From Fidelibacterota bacterium (GTDB lineage Bacteria > Fidelibacterota > UBA2242 > JAFGTP01), in contig JAFGTP010000038.1 in assembly GCA_016934035.1 (NCBI GenBank), positions 1 through 50,549 of the forward strand: a DNA stretch of 50,549 nt, read 5' to 3'. The notes below the pieces were generated by a model, which ran no database searches, had not been told where the DNA came from, and was given only the letters and a program-made list of their open reading frames with translations. This document shows, piece by piece, positions 17,172-25,616 of the stretch; within the stretch, counting starts at the first letter, position 1; each line of letters starts with the position of its first letter. The position numbers were made by a program, and so were the translations under genes.

Positions 17172-17852
17172 TTACCAACTGATTAAAAATTCTACCCGCC
17201 GGTTTTCACTCCGGTTTTCCGGCGAATCATTGGGCACCAGTGGTCGGAACTCAGAATAACCGGAAGCAACCAATTTCCCCGGATCCACCTTTACGGAATC
17301 CACCATAAATTTTGCAACCGCAATAGCTCTGGCAGAGGATAGTTCCCAATTGGATTTAAATTTATCAGATTGAATGGGAACATTGTCTGTATGGCCCCCG
17401 ATCATCACTTCCCGAATACCACCTTTTATCGCCTGGCCAACGACTTTAAGTACTGGATAAGATTCAATTTTCAAAATGTCACTGCCGGAGTCAAATAAAA
17501 TTTTACTGCCCAGTCGAATTAACATGCCACCTTCAGTAATTTCTACTGTAATCTCCTGCTGCAGGCCCATCTGTTCACTGATCTCATCAATATTTTGGAC
17601 ACTTTCCTCCAGTTGGATTTCCTGCATCTTATGAATTTTTGATTCTTCTCTTGTGGAGTCCATATCCGGTAAAATTCCCAAAGCACCCTGAAGAAAATAC
17701 ATAGCTGTGGAAAATTTTACTTCATCGACATTGGCAAAGGAAAGTAGCAACACAAAAAAACAAAGCAACAATGTCATCATATCGCCATAGGTTGTCATCC
17801 ATGCTGGTGAGGATAATTCCTGAAAATCATTGTTTTTATTCTTCTTGCTCAC
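17172..17852 (-). CDS. motB: Flagellar stator protein MotB
   Basis: A 226-residue protein with one membrane helix containing the proton-carrying Asp of the family (TYGDMMTLLLCFF, Asp near residue 24). The C-terminal OmpA-like peptidoglycan-binding domain has GGHTDNVP (152-159) and NWELSSARA. It anchors the stator to the wall. The Asp and the TYGDMMTLL pattern suit a proton-driven motor, but ion type cannot be proven from this. The start overlaps motA by 17 bases. Confidence 0.96.
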   Translation of the reverse strand: MSKKNKNNDFQELSSPAWMTTYGDMMTLLLCFFVLLLSFANVDEVKFSTAMYFLQGALGILPDMDSTREESKIHKMQEIQLEESVQNIDEISEQMGLQQEITVEITEGGMLIRLGSKILFDSGSDILKIESYPVLKVVGQAIKGGIREVMIGGHTDNVPIQSDKFKSNWELSSARAIAVAKFMVDSVKVDPGKLVASGYSEFRPLVPNDSPENRSENRRVEFLISW

Positions 17853-18627
17853 CGGCTTTGTCTTCCATGAGATACTGCCGTCTCACTTTCGGCGGCAGGA
17901 AATTTAATAGCTTTCGTACCAGGTTTTTGGGGTGTTCACCCATTTGAATCGCTAGCACACCTTCAATGACCAACTCCTTGTGAATGACCTCCTGATCTGA
18001 GCGAATTTTTAATTTTCCGGCAATAGGCAAAAAAAGCAGATTTGCTAAAAAGGCCCCGTAAAAAGTGGTAATTAAAGCCACAGACATGCCTTCTCCGATG
18101 GAGGTTGGATCTTCCAAACCTTTGAGCATATTAATCAGTCCAATTAATGTTCCGATCATACCAAAAGCCGGAGCATACATACCCAAAGCATTAAAAATCT
18201 GCTGCCCCTTTTTATGCCTTTCCATCAGATAGGTCAATTCTGATTCCATCACTTCACGAATGGTTTCCGGTTCAGTACCATCAACAGCCATTTCAAGCCC
18301 GGCTTTCATATAATCGTCTTCCACTTTGGAGAGATATTTATCAATGGCTAAAATACCTTCCCGTCGGGACCGCTTGGCCAGTTCCTCAAAAATCTCAATA
18401 GTATCGATGCCGGAGCTGACGTCATCGGTAAAGACTTTTTTGACAACAGTCATAACACTAAAAACTTCCTTCATGGCAAAATTGACAAAAATCGCTGCTC
18501 CGGTACCGCCGACAACAATCATCAATGAAGGAACATCAATAAAAGTTGTAATTTCTCCATTTCCAAGGATTGCCATGGCAACCAATGTTAATCCTGATAC
18601 AATACCGAGAATTGTAGCAATATCCAT
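17836..18627 (-). CDS. motA: Flagellar stator protein MotA
   Basis: The 263-residue protein has four membrane helices. The ion-channel pattern YAPAFGMIGTLIGLINMLKGL is present, together with the cytoplasmic loop (RSRREGILAIDKYL) that touches FliG. It forms the stator with MotB. A GAAGAG ribosome site lies four bases before the ATG. A strong hairpin separates it from flgE upstream. Confidence 0.96.
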   Translation of the reverse strand: MDIATILGIVSGLTLVAMAILGNGEITTFIDVPSLMIVVGGTGAAIFVNFAMKEVFSVMTVVKKVFTDDVSSGIDTIEIFEELAKRSRREGILAIDKYLSKVEDDYMKAGLEMAVDGTEPETIREVMESELTYLMERHKKGQQIFNALGMYAPAFGMIGTLIGLINMLKGLEDPTSIGEGMSVALITTFYGAFLANLLFLPIAGKLKIRSDQEVIHKELVIEGVLAIQMGEHPKNLVRKLLNFLPPKVRRQYLMEDKAGEQEE

Positions 18628-18646
18628 ATTACTCTTCTAATTTTTA

Positions 18647-18675
18647 TTCCGCCCGAAATTCATGTTCGGGCGGAA
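18647..18675 (-). terminator. Strong hairpin between flgE and motA
   Basis: An 11-bp perfect GC-rich stem (TTCCGCCCGAA with its complement) encloses a 7-base loop, 25 bases after the flgE stop. No T run follows on either strand. It may therefore protect the flgE mRNA end or partly stop transcription before motA, rather than act as a standard terminator. Confidence 0.45.
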
Positions 18676-18700
18676 GTTTAGCTCATTTATCAATCAATTA

Positions 18701-20614
18701 CTATCTTTTCAAAGCAACGGCCTGATCGGCAATTTCCTGAATCGTTGTCACCACCCGGGCTGATGCCTGATAGGCATTTTGTGCCTCGATCAATCTGGCG
18801 AACTGATCAGCCAGGTCCATGGTAGAACTTTCCAGAGATTCGGAAATTATTTCAGAATTTTGTGCATTAGCCTGTCCAAGTTTTGCCACACCGCTGTCGG
18901 CACTTTCCAGAAAGTTACCGGCGCCGATATTATCTAATCCATTGGGATTAGCAAACTTAGCCATTGCCAATATGGCAATCACATCATCCTGTCCATTTGT
19001 AAAAGAAGCAACAATGCTTCCATCCGTTTCAACTTTTATACCATTTATTTTACCGGCTGCAGCTCCGTCCTGGTCTCTTACTTCCACACTGGATACAGTA
19101 TTGTACTGTGTCAGTCCGGAAAATTCACCTTGTGCGGCCACCTGTAATTTCATATTGATCGGAGAGGCGCCATTTTGTGGATCAATGGAAAAAGAATCAA
19201 CACCACCATCATACATAAAAGCGACCAGGTCACCGTCTGAATTAAATTCCACCGTTCCGGATCCGCCATTGATAATCGTTTCGTCACCGCCAACAGCCGC
19301 CTGCCATTTCCATTTTCCGTAATTCTGTACTGTATTTTCCGGTTTGATAAAATCAATGGTCACATTATGACTGTTCCCAAGGCTGTCATAGGCAATCAAT
19401 GAAGTGGTGACTTTGGCCGTATAGCCTTCTGCTGAGTTAGTGAAACTTGGAATTAAAAGTGAGCCGGTACTGGTGCTGGATACAACCAGCCCAATGGAAG
19501 ATTCACTTTCACCGGAGACCAAATCAGTGAGGACTATTTTTCCATCTTCAAAAGTCGCTTCCGCACTTCCGGAAAAGGCAGTGTTAATGACGCTGAGTAA
19601 ATCATTTACTGTGGTTCCGTCATTAGCTGCTCCATAAGTAAAAGAGGCTGAAATATCATCGCCTTCGGAATCCTTTCCTGTAATGATAATCTGATCACCA
19701 CTGATGAGCCCCTTGGACACCTGTAATAATGAATTAATTTCAGTGGAAGTACTTGCCTCTCTATAGGTAGAAGTTGCTGGCGTAATACCCATGGTTGTCA
19801 GTATATCATTGGTTCCGGCAGTCAACGTCATCATATCGCCATCATTGCCGGCTGTGTTTCTGATCTGAAGGATCCCGCCTGCATTGAAGGCAGTCACCTT
19901 GCCATAAAGATTGGCATTGGTGCTGAATTGGGCATTCAGTTCCGCTACCAGTGCATTCAGACTGTTATAATTTCCGGCGGAAACCGTTACATTTTCAGCC
20001 ACACCACCATTGAAACTGATGTTAAATTCATCATTTACACCACTGGTAACAGACATTGGAAAAGTGACGGTGCTGGAAGAAATCATGTTGTCATTGGCGT
20101 CATAAGCAGTGGCGGATTCCCATACTTCTTTGACTGATTCAATACCGGAATTCAAATTTCCTGTCAAATAAGCATTTTTCGTGGCAATACCCGGTTTTTT
20201 CAGATTGGCGTCAATGACTATGTTGCCGAGACTTTTTGAAAAAGATGGATTGGCAAGTGTAATATCACGCATCCACCCCTGCACAACATAGCCATCCGTA
20301 TTGACCAACTGGCCTTTTTCATTGACGTCAAAAGCACCCAGTCTTGAGTACACATTTTCACCATAATTGTTTTTCAAAATGAAAAAACTGTCACCGTCAA
20401 TTGCCAGGTCTGTTGTCCGGCCTGTGGCTGTAATATTGCCCTGCTGGAACTGGAACTGGGTCACACCGGAGACGCTGCCAAGGGTCTCCATGAAAGTCAT
20501 TCGGCTACCTTTATATCCAAAGGTATTCAAATTGGAAATATTCTTACTCAGCACTTCAATTCTTTTCTGATGTTGAGACAATGCTGATACTGGGATTTGA
20601 AATGATAAAGCCAT
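18701..20614 (-). CDS. flgE: Flagellar hook protein FlgE
   Basis: This 637-residue protein has the conserved N-terminus (SALSQHQKRIEVLSKNISNLNTFGYKG) and C-terminus (ARLIEAQNAYQASARVVTTIQEIADQAV) of rod/hook proteins. FlgE polymerises into the hook joining rod and filament. It is much longer than the roughly 400-residue enteric form. The extra length sits in the middle, surface-exposed part, which is rich in Ser, Thr, Gly and Asn and includes flagellin/hook-like segments near residues 185-380. The ribosome site AAGGAGGT is near-perfect, as expected for a highly made structural protein. Confidence 0.96.
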   Translation of the reverse strand: MALSFQIPVSALSQHQKRIEVLSKNISNLNTFGYKGSRMTFMETLGSVSGVTQFQFQQGNITATGRTTDLAIDGDSFFILKNNYGENVYSRLGAFDVNEKGQLVNTDGYVVQGWMRDITLANPSFSKSLGNIVIDANLKKPGIATKNAYLTGNLNSGIESVKEVWESATAYDANDNMISSSTVTFPMSVTSGVNDEFNISFNGGVAENVTVSAGNYNSLNALVAELNAQFSTNANLYGKVTAFNAGGILQIRNTAGNDGDMMTLTAGTNDILTTMGITPATSTYREASTSTEINSLLQVSKGLISGDQIIITGKDSEGDDISASFTYGAANDGTTVNDLLSVINTAFSGSAEATFEDGKIVLTDLVSGESESSIGLVVSSTSTGSLLIPSFTNSAEGYTAKVTTSLIAYDSLGNSHNVTIDFIKPENTVQNYGKWKWQAAVGGDETIINGGSGTVEFNSDGDLVAFMYDGGVDSFSIDPQNGASPINMKLQVAAQGEFSGLTQYNTVSSVEVRDQDGAAAGKINGIKVETDGSIVASFTNGQDDVIAILAMAKFANPNGLDNIGAGNFLESADSGVAKLGQANAQNSEIISESLESSTMDLADQFARLIEAQNAYQASARVVTTIQEIADQAVALKR

Positions 20615-20619
20615 CTTTA

Positions 20620-20690
20620 CCTCCTTGTTTTATATCCGCTTCAATCAATCGGCGGATGGAGGGCCTCCTCATTGAGGGCCAGCCCTTCTA
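20620..20690 (-). promoter_or_regulatory. flgE leader: strong ribosome site behind two hairpins
   Basis: The 86-base gap before flgE holds the ribosome site AAGGAGGT (20620-20627). It also holds an inverted repeat ATCCGC/GCGGAT (20634-20657) immediately upstream and a GC-rich GGCC-containing dyad at about 20658-20690. The first hairpin ends seven bases from the ribosome site, so it could tune mRNA stability or translation of the hook protein. No promoter is evident here. Confidence 0.4.
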
Positions 20691-20700
20691 TGGTTATTCG

Positions 20701-21093
20701 CTATACTATCGCTACACTGTCAATGTTGGTAAAAACATTGTTTTTTATAGACTGCTGATCCACAGCAGTAATCACAGTTTTGTTTTTTACATTTACCAGA
20801 AATGCATCGTTATCAATTAACAATAATGAGTTTTTCGAACCTTTTTTTTGCAATTGTTGCAAACCTGTTTCAAGTCTGTCCATATCTACCGTAATATTTC
20901 GTGATGTAATCCTTTTTTGGGCATGGGCAGAAAACTGTATCTCCTGCTCCGGTTTGATGACCGATTGCAGAACATCATTGAAATCCGGCCGGTCCTGTTT
21001 TTTACCAGCCCTGACAGAATGTTGCTGTCCCTGAACTCCGGCAGGCGTGATATTCTGAAAATTGCGTTGTATTTGCAGGTCACTGATCTTCAT
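20701..21093 (-). CDS. Flagellar hook-operon protein (TIGR02530-like)
   Basis: A 130-residue protein matching from memory the flagellar operon family found between flgD and flgE in many non-enteric bacteria. Diagnostic stretches are FSAHAQKRITSRNI, LQQLQKKGSKNSLLLIDNDAFLVNVKNKTVITA and NVFTNIDSVAIV. Its exact role is unknown. Its constant position suggests a part in hook assembly. It follows flgD after nine bases. Confidence 0.88.
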   Translation of the reverse strand: MKISDLQIQRNFQNITPAGVQGQQHSVRAGKKQDRPDFNDVLQSVIKPEQEIQFSAHAQKRITSRNITVDMDRLETGLQQLQKKGSKNSLLLIDNDAFLVNVKNKTVITAVDQQSIKNNVFTNIDSVAIV

Positions 21094-21102
21094 GTTTTTT
21101 CC

Positions 21103-21804
21103 TTATGAATTTAAATCCTCAGGGGCCATGATTTCCAGAACTGAAGAAAAGGCTGTTTTTTGACCGGTATTCAAAATCAGCAAGGTGGTATTATCTGCAT
21201 ATTGGACGCCCTGAATGATGCCAATCATGAACAGTTCAGCCGCAACGGCGTTTCCTTCGGGACTTACTGCTTCAACTTCAAAGGTGTATTTTTTGTCCTT
21301 TGACAGTTGATTGCCATTTTTATCTTTACCGTCCCAGTCAACCGTATGAATTCCGTCAACAAATCCGTTTTTGTCAATGGTCTTTACGATTTGGCCTTGT
21401 TCATCACGAACTGTAATTTTGACACTGCTGGCAGCATTTGCCAATTTAAAGGTCACTGCCGCATCACCATCTTTGTTCAGCATCACCTGGTTTCCGGAGA
21501 CCTTGGCTCTTTTTCCCACCAAAGTGGTTGACATGGTGTTGGTGATGGCCTGGGTCAGCATGAGATCTATCTCATTGCTCTGGGTCATGCTGTTGGACAT
21601 TTGTTCCAATTGCTCTACCTGGCTAAACTGAGCAATCTGCGACGAGAAGTCCTGACTGTCCAGGGGACTTAAGGGATCCTGGTTTTGTAATTGCACTGTG
21701 AGTAATTTCAAAAACTCATCCTGTCCCATCACATTCCGGGCAGAAGTCGTAAATTGACTTTGTCCGATATAATTACTGCTGGTTATGGAACTTACATCTG
21801 ACAT
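21103..21804 (-). CDS. flgD: Flagellar hook cap / assembly protein FlgD
   Basis: The 233-residue protein has the FlgD N-terminal pattern MGQDEFLKLLTVQLQNQDPLSPLDSQDFSSQIAQFSQVEQ (start MGQDEFLKLL). A core with the FlgD Ig-like fold follows (VKTIDKNGFVDGIHTVDWDGKDKNGN). FlgD caps the growing hook and is later shed. It sits 12 bases after fliK and is preceded by an AGGAG ribosome site. Confidence 0.95.
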   Translation of the reverse strand: MSDVSSITSSNYIGQSQFTTSARNVMGQDEFLKLLTVQLQNQDPLSPLDSQDFSSQIAQFSQVEQLEQMSNSMTQSNEIDLMLTQAITNTMSTTLVGKRAKVSGNQVMLNKDGDAAVTFKLANAASSVKITVRDEQGQIVKTIDKNGFVDGIHTVDWDGKDKNGNQLSKDKKYTFEVEAVSPEGNAVAAELFMIGIIQGVQYADNTTLLILNTGQKTAFSSVLEIMAPEDLNS

Positions 21805-21816
21805 TTTTTTTCTCCT

Positions 21817-24800
21817 TCAGGCTAACACTTCCATGGTATTATAACCATAACTTCGGGTTGTTTTGCCTGGTTTTTCGATATTGACTGTATAATCATTTTT
21901 AAATGAACTTTGTTTTTTTCGTTGTTGCTTTCCGCTAAACCGGCTCTCCCCACCTTCCTTTTGATTATTTATTTCAACATTAATGGCAGTAATGCTGGAA
22001 CCTTTTTGCTGGAGATTTTCGTGAATCTGGGGAAGAATTTTTTGAATCTGGTCTTTGGCAGCCTGAGTTTCTACCAGGATGACGCCCTGATCTTCTTTTG
22101 TATCCTGTTTTAGTTTGATTTCAATTTTTCCATATTCCTTGCCATCAATCGTAAAACTTGCGTTGCTCAGACGGTTGATAGAAGCATTGGATACCATACG
22201 TTCGATTTTGTAAATCAAATCCCGTATGTCTGTATAACCAACCGGTCTGTTTTCCTGAACAGGTGTGGCAGCTCTTTGCGAAAGATTGTTTTGTGACATT
22301 GCCGCGACTCTGGCACTTTTTTCAACCTCTTTGGATTTCATTTTTGTTTCAAAATTTTCTTTTTCTGAATTGTTTTTTTCCGAAAGGGCTTTGTGGTAAT
22401 TCTTATCGTTACTTTGATTAGAACCATTAGAATCATTAGAATCACTGGAATAATTGGAACTTTGCCCCTGTTTTTCTTCTTGAGAGTCTATTTTTGTTTC
22501 AGTGACTTTACCAAAATCAATTTTTCTGTTTTCCGAATTGACCGTTTTTTGCTGAATCTCATGGTTTTGAATATTCATAACTTCGGGTTTTTTCATCGTT
22601 GCAGTGAAATTATTAGGTTCTTTTTGTTCTATGGAAATTTTATTGGAATCGCTGATTTTGCGGATTGTGGTATCTCTGTTTTCGGTGCTTTTGAAATTTG
22701 CAACCGGTTGATTGTCTATTTTTTCTTTGGAAACCAGGGGCTGATTTTCCACTTTTCCGAAAACTGTTTTTATTTCCTTTTGTGAGGAAGAAATTTCATT
22801 TTTGGAAAGAATTTTTACCTTTGTTCCGGAAGCTGGGGTTTTATCAAAATTGGCAAACCTGGGTTCAATCTTTTTCTCCGGAATTGCATTTTTTTCTGCT
22901 AAAGTTTCTTTTTCCTGAATCCCGTCTTTGTCAGTGAGAGTGTTCTTTTCTTTGGAAATATCTTTATCCTCTTTGATAATTTTTTCAGCCGACAGAAATT
23001 TTTCCTGACTGACCGGTTTCTCCTGTTGGATTGTTTTTTCTGTCCGGGGTTGATTTTCAGAAAGGTTTTTTTCCGGTGTTTCCAGTTTTTCGGCTGTTTT
23101 AATATTAGCGACCACAGGTTCGGCTTTTATGTCTGGATTTTTGAATTGATGAATTTTCTCCGGGTTTGGATTATTTGGATGGTTTGACTCAGCCCTCATG
23201 ACTGTGTCTTTATTGTTGCTACCACTATTGTTGTCTATTGCAGAAGTTTCCGGTTTGGCAGCTGTTTTAAAAGTATTCTGCCGGACTGTTTCTGTTTCAA
23301 TACCATCGCGCTGAATCGGTTTTGTTTTTATATTATCCTGGGTGGCAGATTCTGTTCTTATATCTTTCTGCTGGACTGGTTCTTCTGTTTTAATATTATC
23401 CTGTTGTGCAAATTGTGTTTTAGCCTTCTCTTGCGAAACAGATTCCATCGGAACCTTATTCTGCTGAACTGGTTCTGATTTAATATTATCCTGTTGAAAA
23501 GATTGTGTTTTTACAGTCACATTTTTTTCATCAATATTTCTATTTTCTTTGACTATGTTCGGATGTAAAGGACTTTCATTATTTTTCACTGGATTATTTA
23601 TTACATTTCCTGTTGGAGCAGCCTCTTTTTTGACATTTTCAGGGACCACCTCCGAGCCAGAAATTTTTTCCTGTTTCAGACTATTATTTTTTTTGCTTAC
23701 AATACCGGCATCCGCTTCTTTCCTGTTTGCTGCATCTGGTATTTCCTTTTGAAAACCTTGCATATTCCTGTTATCGACAGAAATTTGTTTTTCCATTCCG
23801 GAACCGGCATTAGCCGTATCAGGTTTTTGATCTGCAATTTTCATTTCACTACCGCCCATTTCGCCATTAGCTTTTTGTGAAGCTGTTTTGTCTGCTGCCA
23901 GGGTTTCAACAGGGTTCGATGAAATTTTGATAGTTGATGATTTGCCACTATCGTCCTTCACCTCAGAGGGTCCAGAGTCCGTTTTAACATCATTGAATTT
24001 TATGAAACGGTGGCCATTTTCAGATTTTTTTTCAGTTGTGGTCTGAGTTTCAGCAATTTTTTCATTGCTGATATTTTCCTTGATATCAGCCCGTTGTGTA
24101 TCAACCATCTTTTGTTCCGGTCCGTTCATTTCCTTCACTGTTATCCCGCCATTATTCCTGTTGGTTTCAGATTCAGGCATTTTAAAAGAAACGGATTTTG
24201 ACCTGTTGGATGAATGTTTATAAAGCTGGTCAACCTGGATATTTTCACGACTGACATTCTGGTCAGTCTGGACTTTGGAAGGTTCACCGGCAATCGGCGC
24301 TCCATCTGTGGATTCCGCTGTTTTCGGTGTGTTTGTATTTTGATTGGAATTCAAAAAATTTTGTTTAATCAGAAACATTTGTCTGGATTCGGATATATGA
24401 ACAGCAGGATTCAAACCTTTAGCATTTTGAGCATCCTCACTGACTATTTTTTCAAAACTTTGTCCATTTGGATATAGTGAATTTTCTGTCTTGACAATTC
24501 TGCCACCTTTGATTTGCTGTTCTGATAAGAAAGCTGAATAATTTTCCTCTTTAATTTCGTTTCTGTGTTTATATTCCATAGGAATTTCAAGGGTTTTTGG
24601 AAAACTGGCATTTTTTATTTCAACCGGTAAATCTGGACTTTCAATAACAACATTTTTGGATATATTTTTATTATTTACAGTAACATTACCGGAAATTACC
24701 GGATCTTTGGATAACTGTTCATTTTGTAAATGTTTCAGCACTGCCAGTTGTTCAGGAGTCAATTTAACCAGGGTCTCCTGTTCTGTCAGTTCAAACCCCA

Positions 24801-25413
24801 TATTTTTTAATGTCTGAATATCCAAACCTGTGGCATTTCTTAAAAATTCCACCGGCACCTGCTGCACAGATTGATTATCAAGGTTCGGGATTGCAAGGTT
24901 ATTTTCAGGAATCACTGTTTCGCCATTCTTTGGAATGAGCAAAGATTGACTTTCTGTAAACGTTGTTTCACCATTGATTTTGATAAAATGACCATTAATG
25001 GCGGATATATCTTGAATCAAAAATTGTTCACCAGTATCGGTTTTATCACTGCCGGATACGGGTAACTCTGAAATTTGCTGAATACCAAAATCGGCCATCA
25101 ATGGGACAGACTGAAGAGCAATTTCCTGTTTTTTGCCAACTAATTCATGAAAATTAAACAATTTCAATTGTTGGGGATTGCTTTCCTCTTTAGGTGTAGC
25201 AGTCTGCTCTTCAGGGAAAACCGGGTTCATTCCAAACATTTGATTTTCCAGGCTGTTATTTAATCTTAACTGTTGATCCTGACCATCGACTTGTTTCATC
25301 AAACCAAATAAATTACTGAAAAAATCCAGTTTCTGGTTTTTGTCTGTTTTTCCAGCCTTCACGAAGAACATGTTGCTAATATTATTTTCTGATTTTTTTA
25401 TTTCTGCTATCAT
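21817..25413 (-). CDS. fliK: Giant flagellar hook-length control protein FliK
   Basis: This protein is about 1198 residues. The C-terminal Flg_hook domain (about 1085-1155) has the core GKIEIKLKQDTKEDQGVILVE that touches FlhB to switch export specificity. The rest is hydrophilic, low in Cys and Trp and rich in Lys, Glu, Asn, Gln and Thr. Imperfect decapeptide repeats built on QQDNIKTEPV occupy about residues 630-715. Glu-Lys-rich short repeats lie at about 785-850. FliK acts as a molecular ruler, and family members are usually 300-650 residues long. The open frame extends to a TTG at 25446, but that lies at or before the predicted transcription start, so the ATG at 25413 was chosen. Confidence 0.9.
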   Translation of the reverse strand: MIAEIKKSENNISNMFFVKAGKTDKNQKLDFFSNLFGLMKQVDGQDQQLRLNNSLENQMFGMNPVFPEEQTATPKEESNPQQLKLFNFHELVGKKQEIALQSVPLMADFGIQQISELPVSGSDKTDTGEQFLIQDISAINGHFIKINGETTFTESQSLLIPKNGETVIPENNLAIPNLDNQSVQQVPVEFLRNATGLDIQTLKNMGFELTEQETLVKLTPEQLAVLKHLQNEQLSKDPVISGNVTVNNKNISKNVVIESPDLPVEIKNASFPKTLEIPMEYKHRNEIKEENYSAFLSEQQIKGGRIVKTENSLYPNGQSFEKIVSEDAQNAKGLNPAVHISESRQMFLIKQNFLNSNQNTNTPKTAESTDGAPIAGEPSKVQTDQNVSRENIQVDQLYKHSSNRSKSVSFKMPESETNRNNGGITVKEMNGPEQKMVDTQRADIKENISNEKIAETQTTTEKKSENGHRFIKFNDVKTDSGPSEVKDDSGKSSTIKISSNPVETLAADKTASQKANGEMGGSEMKIADQKPDTANAGSGMEKQISVDNRNMQGFQKEIPDAANRKEADAGIVSKKNNSLKQEKISGSEVVPENVKKEAAPTGNVINNPVKNNESPLHPNIVKENRNIDEKNVTVKTQSFQQDNIKSEPVQQNKVPMESVSQEKAKTQFAQQDNIKTEEPVQQKDIRTESATQDNIKTKPIQRDGIETETVRQNTFKTAAKPETSAIDNNSGSNNKDTVMRAESNHPNNPNPEKIHQFKNPDIKAEPVVANIKTAEKLETPEKNLSENQPRTEKTIQQEKPVSQEKFLSAEKIIKEDKDISKEKNTLTDKDGIQEKETLAEKNAIPEKKIEPRFANFDKTPASGTKVKILSKNEISSSQKEIKTVFGKVENQPLVSKEKIDNQPVANFKSTENRDTTIRKISDSNKISIEQKEPNNFTATMKKPEVMNIQNHEIQQKTVNSENRKIDFGKVTETKIDSQEEKQGQSSNYSSDSNDSNGSNQSNDKNYHKALSEKNNSEKENFETKMKSKEVEKSARVAAMSQNNLSQRAATPVQENRPVGYTDIRDLIYKIERMVSNASINRLSNASFTIDGKEYGKIEIKLKQDTKEDQGVILVETQAAKDQIQKILPQIHENLQQKGSSITAINVEINNQKEGGESRFSGKQQRKKQSSFKNDYTVNIEKPGKTTRSYGYNTMEVLA

Positions 25414-25447
25414 AAATAACTCATACTGTTTTTTCTGTTTTATCAAT

Positions 25448-25464
25448 TGTCAATGGAAGTGCCA
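25448..25464 (-). promoter_or_regulatory. Sigma-54-like promoter of the hook operon (fliK)
   Basis: On the minus strand TGGCAC, five bases, then TTGACA. The -24 element is perfect and the spacing is exact, but the -12 GC reads GA. It lies about 35 bases upstream of the fliK ATG. TTGACA could instead be a sigma-70 -35 box, but no good -10 follows at 16-18 bases. Confidence 0.45.
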
Positions 25465-25616
25465 GAATTTTAGGCTCCCGGTTTCCTTTTTTTCTAATTG
25501 GCTCTATTTCAACGCCATATAGTATTATGTTTTTTCTTGATTTTTTATATATTTTATTAAATTTTATCATTTTTTATTGTTTTAAATGGAAATTTATTCC
25601 TTATTGTGAATTTTTT

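Noticed and set aside
20641..20700. Riboswitch before flgE
   Set aside because: Only two short dyads and a ribosome site are present. No known riboswitch core can be recognised, and a metabolite-controlled hook gene would be unexpected.
23270..23520. Repeated sequence in fliK considered as a CRISPR array or mobile repeat
   Set aside because: The repeats are degenerate at DNA level, in frame, have no unique spacers and code for a continuous protein.
25414..25446. TTG start of fliK giving 11 extra residues
   Set aside because: It lies at or before the predicted transcription start, and TTG is a weak initiator. The ATG at 25413 is better supported.
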